From NCBI GenBank assembly GCA_036939355.1, contig JALLAP010000623.1, positions 1 to 11,606 of the forward strand: a stretch of DNA of 11,606 nucleotides. Reading direction: 5' to 3'. This document shows, piece after piece, positions 7,204-11,606 of this stretch. The notes below the pieces were generated by a model. That model saw only the letters and a program-made list of their open reading frames with translations. It had not been told where the DNA came from and did no database searches. The first letter of the stretch is position 1. Every line of letters starts with the position of its first letter. A program made the translations under genes and the position numbers. Origin of the DNA: Thalassiosira profunda. Taxonomy: Eukaryota > Bacillariophyta > Thalassiosirophyceae > Thalassiosirales > Thalassiosiraceae.

Positions 7204-7321
7204 GGAGGGTGGTTAGGGGCTGTTTGTATTGAGAATGTGTGTGAAGGTTGTAACTATTTGCTCGTTGCACGATGGCTGTAGATAAGAAGTGAACATAATC
7301 TTGTTTGATAGGAGATCGGCT
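7204..7321. other. Short convergent intergenic region
   Basis: These 118 bp lie between the TGA of the PCMTD-like gene and the TAG of the ureide fusion gene, and must hold both 3' ends. The plus strand is rich in G and T after the first stop (GGAGGGTGGTTAGGGG, then TGTGTGTGAAGG), as in many 3' downstream elements. No AATAAA is present on either strand. Confidence 0.5.
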
Positions 7322-9703
7322 CTAGAATGGTTTCTCTGGTCCGTAGTACATCTCCAGCCCTCGTATTATGGACTTACTGTCAGACACCTTCCCCAATATC
7401 CCTCCTTGCGCCGATATCATTCTGATGCCGCAGGCGTGAAACTCTTCAAAGTAGGACGCCGTGCAATCTTCCAACACGATGCATCGAATGCCTCGATCGT
7501 TCGCCTCCCTCACCGTCGAGTTTACGCACACCTCCGTCGTGACGCCGCACACTATCAGCGTGTCAATCTCAGCGATTCGCAGAACCAGCTCGAGATCTGT
7601 CTGATAAAACGCGCCCTTTCCAGGCTTGTCAATGACAGTCTCGCTTTCACGAGGCGCCAGCTCGGATATGATTTCGTTGCCCCATTGTCCGCGCACCATC
7701 GATCGGCCGTGCTGGCCCTCGGACCCGATGAGTTGGCCACTGCCGGCCTTGAGCGACGTCAAGTCGGAGAGGTTCGACCGGTGGCCTTCGCGCGTGTGGA
7801 TGACGGGCAAGCCCGCCTTGCGAAAGGAAGCCAAGACTTCTCTCGTTGGACGGACGACGTGCCGCAACTTGGACGGATCGTTACCGAGCTGTTCGCCAAA
7901 GCCACCACGACAAAGAAAATCGTTTTGCAAGTCGATCAGGATCAAGCCAAATCGTTGCGGATCCAATGTTATCCCTCCTGAAGACTTTGTTTGAACGCAG
8001 AGCTCGGGAGACGGCGCCTCACTCCTTCGGACGCTCTCTGTCACTTCCCGCGCAGTGGCCCACTTGATGCCATCGTCCGACGTGAGCCTTCCCAACATTT
8101 TATCCAGCTCGTACACCGACGCCGGGACCCCCGCGACAAACGTGTGCATGCCTAAACAAACGACTCTGGGAGATCCAGAGTCACGCGCTTCCTTTGCGAG
8201 CTGTCGAATGTGGCTTTCCAGAGCCGCAGCGTACTCGCGAGGCGACAAGTGCCTGGTGAGGACGAGCGAAAAGTCGTTCGTCTCCATCGAGTAGGGCAGG
8301 CAAATAAGGGGATCGCTTGGAGACACGGCATTTGGACCCTCTCTCGTCAGGTTGAACGGCACGTCGTCATCGACAAAGTCGAGGAGCGTCTCCACTCCAG
8401 CTTCGGCCAACAGCTTGGGCGTCGCATTCGTGACAGAGAACCCTGGCGTGAGCCACGTCTTGGGCCCATCGCCTTGGAACGTAGCCCCCAGACGTTCGAG
8501 CGAGGCAGAAATCTTGCCGGCTTCCTCTGCTTCCGTCAAACCGGCATGCCCGCCGGTCGAATTGTTTGCTCCGTGCGCTCCAATCTCCCACTGGTGCTCG
8601 CTCTTGAACTGACGCAAGAGCGCCATTACTTCCGCATTGTCCGCGAGGTCGCTGCTCACGACGGCGGTGCACGGGATATCGTGTTGGCCGAACAAGATGC
8701 CCAGCCGCTTCAGCCCTTGCCTGTTCCCGTAGTCGCGCCAGCCCCTGTTGGCAAGTTCTGGCTGCGACGTGTTCAAATGCGGCTGCACGCTCGGACCAAA
8801 CTTGTCGGCGTCAAACGACTCGACGTTGACGACCGGCACCACCCACACTTTGTTGGCGTCGGCTCCACCCCATTGGCCCACTTCGGTCCTCGTCATCCCT
8901 TGGCCGTACTCGCAAGCCACGTCAGCCTTCGATGTGCTGGTCGTCTGGCTCTCGCGACTCCACGTGGATGCGCTGGTGATGCTGCTCTCGCTCTTTCGAG
9001 TGGTTGCGGTCGACCCACCGAAGAATCCCAGAGATTCCACAAACGGCCGCGGGTCAGGAAAGCGCACCTCGCGGCCCCTCGGGCAGCAGTCCGCCAACCG
9101 AACCTTGTAGCAATCGCCAAAGTCCATCGGGGCCGGCTCAGTCATGCTCATGAGCGCTTCGACCACCTCCTTGGTGTTGATGATGAAGACCGACAGCTCG
9201 GGCCCCACCGAGAGGGGAAAATCGTGCCACACCCCCTTGTGGATAATGATGCCGCACCCGGGCGGAATGATGTAGCCTTTGACGCGGCGAAAGTCCGGCC
9301 ATCGTCGCCGCTCCTCCGACAAGTCGTCGCGGTCGTGCGTCGGCTCGCCCAATAGCATCAGGCCCGGCGCTTTCCCGACGAGCATGAAGCCCTGCGTCAT
9401 CTCCATGTGACGCTCCATCCACGAGATGGTAAAGTCGTCCCTCCAGCCTATCTTGGCCTGCCTTACTACGGGCTGGTCCTTCCAGTCCGCCTCCTCCAAA
9501 TTGCCGCCTTCCTTGACCGTATCGTAAAACGGTATACTGCATTCAACCTCGGTGGCGTGTTCGCCATCGGTGATCAGCCATCCCACCCCTTTGGTGCTCT
9601 CTTTTGTCGCCAGCACGAGCTCCATCTCGATGCCGCAGCCCGGGTCGCTGGCAGCGTCTGCGTCATCGTCTGAGTCGGGATCAAGCTCTTCTGTTACGCT
9701 CAT
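7322..9703 (-). CDS. Triple fusion: ureidoglycolate lyase-like, PuuE-type allantoinase-like and isochorismatase-family cysteine hydrolase
   Basis: Predicted 793 aa protein in one uninterrupted frame. I start at the ATG complement to 9701-9703 (MSVTEELDP); the frame is open a little further upstream but has no earlier ATG nearby. Domain 1 (about 15-225) resembles ureidoglycolate lyase (AllA), which splits ureidoglycolate to glyoxylate and urea: WMERHMEMTQGFMLVG (95-110), then IIPPGCGIIIHKGVWHDFPL (145-164). A Ser/Thr-rich linker (231-260) follows. Domain 2 (about 285-560) resembles PuuE, the metal-independent allantoinase with a polysaccharide-deacetylase fold: DYGNRQGLKRLGILF (324-338), WEIGAHGANN (372-381), LPYSMETNDFSL (469-480), CLGMHTFVAGVP (516-527). 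Domain 3 (about 584-775) is an isochorismatase-type hydrolase with a complete triad: Asp591 in LILIDLQNDF, Lys693 in IDKPGKGAFY and Cys726 in GVTTEVCVNST. HTREGH (636-641) and DKPGKGAFY recall biuret/triuret hydrolases, though nicotinamidase-like or other amidase activity is possible. The Asp/Glu-rich N-terminus shows no targeting signal. Together the domains point to ureide (purine nitrogen) catabolism. Confidence 0.88.
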   Translation of the reverse strand: MSVTEELDPDSDDDADAASDPGCGIEMELVLATKESTKGVGWLITDGEHATEVECSIPFYDTVKEGGNLEEADWKDQPVVRQAKIGWRDDFTISWMERHMEMTQGFMLVGKAPGLMLLGEPTHDRDDLSEERRRWPDFRRVKGYIIPPGCGIIIHKGVWHDFPLSVGPELSVFIINTKEVVEALMSMTEPAPMDFGDCYKVRLADCCPRGREVRFPDPRPFVESLGFFGGSTATTRKSESSITSASTWSRESQTTSTSKADVACEYGQGMTRTEVGQWGGADANKVWVVPVVNVESFDADKFGPSVQPHLNTSQPELANRGWRDYGNRQGLKRLGILFGQHDIPCTAVVSSDLADNAEVMALLRQFKSEHQWEIGAHGANNSTGGHAGLTEAEEAGKISASLERLGATFQGDGPKTWLTPGFSVTNATPKLLAEAGVETLLDFVDDDVPFNLTREGPNAVSPSDPLICLPYSMETNDFSLVLTRHLSPREYAAALESHIRQLAKEARDSGSPRVVCLGMHTFVAGVPASVYELDKMLGRLTSDDGIKWATAREVTESVRRSEAPSPELCVQTKSSGGITLDPQRFGLILIDLQNDFLCRGGFGEQLGNDPSKLRHVVRPTREVLASFRKAGLPVIHTREGHRSNLSDLTSLKAGSGQLIGSEGQHGRSMVRGQWGNEIISELAPRESETVIDKPGKGAFYQTDLELVLRIAEIDTLIVCGVTTEVCVNSTVREANDRGIRCIVLEDCTASYFEEFHACGIRMISAQGGILGKVSDSKSIIRGLEMYYGPEKPF

Positions 9704-9873
9704 TTCAAGAAATGACTGCTGTTGGCGTTGCAAAGAAAAAGAAGTCCCGGCCCCTCACGGGAATGAAAGGGTCCAACGCGCCCGTTTTACTCTAGGTTTG
9801 CAGGGCGCCCCTTCGACGCACCCTTTGTTCGTGTATGTGTGTTTGTTGGGTGTCGAGTACTCCGGCGCCGCCC
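9704..9873. other. Intergenic region between two minus-strand genes
   Basis: These 170 bp must hold the 3' end of the right-hand gene and the promoter and 5' UTR of the ureide fusion gene. A pyrimidine-rich stretch on the minus strand (complement of 9732-9748) lies about 30 nt upstream of the chosen ATG and may be part of the leader. No clear TATA box or poly(A) hexamer was seen. Confidence 0.4.
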
Positions 9874-11606
9874 TTAGGACACTCGGCTGCGTTTGCTTGG
9901 CTTGGGAGACTTCCTTCCATCGCCTGCATGTTTGTCGCTTTCATCCCCAGCCTCGCTCCCATCCTCTACTTCATCGCTCTCTTCCTCTTTAACAGATTGC
10001 AAGTGACTGCGAGATGGATGTTCGTCGATGCAACCCGCAGCGTCATCGTCTTCCAAGTGGTTGGCGATTGAGGGCTGCGACTGCAGTATCAACGCTCTCA
10101 GGTCGTCAGAGGACAATCCCAATTCACTTTCGCAAGTGCTGAGATTGCAATCCGGGCATCGCAGGCTTCTGACAAACGTCTCGAGACACTCGACGAACCG
10201 CTCTCGGGGGATGTGCTCTTCGTGGCCCATTTTGCTCAGGCTGAGCACTCTCTCGTCCTTACTTGATGTCTCAAGAGTTAGAATTGCGCAGCCCAGCGGC
10301 GGATCCAACGCGACCGCCCTCGCCAGCACCAACACAATTTTGTGCACTTCGTTCAACTCATCGTCCACGCCTTCCTCAGCAGAATTTTCGTCGACGTTGC
10401 CGGATGCCTCGGCATTGGGCGACTCGCCAGGATCATCAGCGCGCTTCTTCTTGGACAGACGCGTTGGCGATGTTTCGTCCGTATCCAACAGTACCACAAT
10501 GCTGTCAAGATCCTCAGGAGTAGCACGGCGTAAAATTATCCTTCCAATATCATCGATGGATGGATCGCCAGTCTCAGAGCATCGGCCATTCTCATCTAGT
10601 TCTTGCAGCGTTGATAGAGCTGCATCTACCTCACTCTGAATGGTTGGGCGCGCATCAGCTTCGGAGGTGCTCCACTTTAGCCGTTTTGCCTCTCCCCTCG
10701 TGTCGGAAAGCGAGAGCGCGTGCAGGGGAATGTCACTCTTGGTGTGCGAATGCGCAAACCGTTTGCTCGGTCCTTTCCTTTCCGGAGAAGAAGTTGTCAG
10801 CTTTAAACGCTTCGACTGGCCTGCGGCCTTGCTGGCAGCGTAGAGCTCACGGGCAGCCTCTGCCTCCGCCTTGGCCTCAACTATGCTTGTGCACGAAGGA
10901 AATAGCGCAGCGAGCAGTTTGGCAGAAGCCTTGTGCTTTGATTCGCGCTTCGTCGAGCCCATGCCAATGCTCCCCAGCTTGTGTTTGACAAACTCTTCCT
11001 TTGCTGGTGGCTTGCGCTCATCCAGGGGATTTTCAGGCTCCTCCACATCTTCGCCTTTCTTCGGAGACGTCGAAGCTTCAGTGGCAAAGCTGTCTTTTCG
11101 TTTTCGACTCTGCACGCACTCTCCATTGCCAAGGACAGTTGATGCGCTCTTCTTGGATTGCAGATAGTCTAGTGGCGTTTCCCAACAGTCCATAAGCGAT
11201 GACGGATCTTTGTCGCCCACGAGCTCCTTCGAAAAATATAGGGTCAGAGTTGCGTTGCACTGGAACATCCGCGGCACGGTGACGTCTCGCGAAGGCTCGA
11301 CCTTTTTGCGTTTCGAGGGAGCATTATCCGCTCCATCTGGGGCCTCGAAAACATTGAGAGAACTCGGGCAGAGGTTGATGTCGTAGGAAGGTGGCTCGCG
11401 TATTCTGTCATCGATCTGCCACATTGCATGAAGCAACGATGAGCACACGCTTGCGCCCCTGGACGAGTAGTACGCGTTCTCATCCGCGTCGTCGATTTCA
11501 CTGGCACTGCTCACGCCGGATGTGGTCGACGCACAGGGGTAGATGTTGGAAGAAAAGGCGCGGCCCGCTGACAAGGGACCTCCCGAAATGACTTCCTCGG
11601 CCGCCC
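9874..11606 (-). CDS. Acidic, nuclear-looking protein with dsRNA-binding-like motif; 5' end outside the window
   Basis: The frame stays open from the TAA at complement 9874-9876 to the right edge, giving 576 visible residues (AAEEVISGGP onward, no start codon near the edge). It is therefore a 5'-partial gene. The best landmark is KLGSIGMGSTKRESKHKASA followed by KLLAALFP (about 10888-10977): Gly-rich turn, S/T-K-R-x-x-K-H and Ala-rich helix, as in the C-terminal half of a dsRNA-binding domain. An Ala/Glu/Lys helix (VEAKAEAEAARELYAASKA) follows it directly. Farther on, GRIILRRATPEDLDSIVVLL (about 10495-10554) resembles the first strand and helix of a GNAT acetyltransferase, and ALDPPLGCAILTLE (about 10260-10310) could be a central strand. 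An acidic insertion separates them, and the acetyl-CoA loop is not seen. Basic clusters SKRKK, SRKRK, SKKKR and the C-terminal SKRSRVS suggest nuclear localisation. Function is unknown; RNA binding is the best guess. Confidence 0.75.
   Translation of the reverse strand, partial: AAEEVISGGPLSAGRAFSSNIYPCASTTSGVSSASEIDDADENAYYSSRGASVCSSLLHAMWQIDDRIREPPSYDINLCPSSLNVFEAPDGADNAPSKRKKVEPSRDVTVPRMFQCNATLTLYFSKELVGDKDPSSLMDCWETPLDYLQSKKSASTVLGNGECVQSRKRKDSFATEASTSPKKGEDVEEPENPLDERKPPAKEEFVKHKLGSIGMGSTKRESKHKASAKLLAALFPSCTSIVEAKAEAEAARELYAASKAAGQSKRLKLTTSSPERKGPSKRFAHSHTKSDIPLHALSLSDTRGEAKRLKWSTSEADARPTIQSEVDAALSTLQELDENGRCSETGDPSIDDIGRIILRRATPEDLDSIVVLLDTDETSPTRLSKKKRADDPGESPNAEASGNVDENSAEEGVDDELNEVHKIVLVLARAVALDPPLGCAILTLETSSKDERVLSLSKMGHEEHIPRERFVECLETFVRSLRCPDCNLSTCESELGLSSDDLRALILQSQPSIANHLEDDDAAGCIDEHPSRSHLQSVKEEESDEVEDGSEAGDESDKHAGDGRKSPKPSKRSRVS

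Noticed and set aside
7289..9355. Long plus-strand open frames (7289-7981 and 8210-9355)
   Set aside because: They lie antisense to the ureide fusion gene, have Arg/His/Leu-rich shadow composition and show no domain motif; the minus-strand frame has three clear domains.
4228..9733. Longer N-termini starting at TTG for RCE1 (4228) and the ureide fusion (9733)
   Set aside because: TTG starts are not expected in eukaryotic nuclear genes; ATG codons at 4159 and 9703 give family-like N-termini.

Overview
The window is nuclear DNA from a eukaryote, most likely a unicellular alga or related protist with a compact genome. The grounds are: one gene is split by five GT-AG introns; several start codons sit in Kozak-like contexts (GCCACCATG, CACCATGG); the proteins are eukaryotic (a RCE1-type CAAX protease, a PCMTD-type methyltransferase, a dsRNA-binding-like nuclear protein); and genes are packed with gaps of 19 to about 550 bp. 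A stramenopile alga is my best guess from the style of the PCMTD-like protein, but this is inference. No tRNA, rRNA, CRISPR array or recognisable transposon was seen.

Layout, left to right. A gene fragment on the minus strand leaves the left edge (1-51). After a 554 bp gap comes a minus-strand protein with an N-terminal SAP-like helix pair and an unrecognised C-terminal domain (606-1442). A 322 bp divergent region leads to a plus-strand rhodanese-like/methyltransferase fusion (1765-3039). This ends only 19 bp from the stop of a convergent minus-strand RCE1 CAAX protease (3059-4159). A 429 bp divergent region with a 14 bp inverted repeat separates RCE1 from the plus-strand PCMTD-like gene (six exons, 4589-7203). 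Convergent to it is an intronless minus-strand gene (7322-9703) for a three-domain fusion: ureidoglycolate lyase-like, PuuE-type allantoinase-like and isochorismatase-type cysteine hydrolase. The last gene (9874 to the right edge, minus strand, 5' end missing) encodes an acidic nuclear-looking protein with a dsRNA-binding-like motif.

The most interesting object is the triple fusion. Two of its domains belong to families acting in ureide (purine) breakdown, and the third resembles biuret/triuret hydrolases, so one polypeptide may handle several ureide steps. Otherwise the neighbours look like unrelated single genes, as expected in eukaryotic DNA.

Two places in the PCMTD-like gene (5710-5854 and 6357-6501) hold the same 72 bases twice, separated by a single N, with one synonymous difference each. 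These are almost certainly unmerged contig ends at heterozygous sites. The reading frame closes perfectly only when one copy plus the N is removed at each place, so the gene is probably intact in the organism. Its first intron is unusually long (497 bp against 75-91 bp) and is crowded with TGCATG(CA) motifs.
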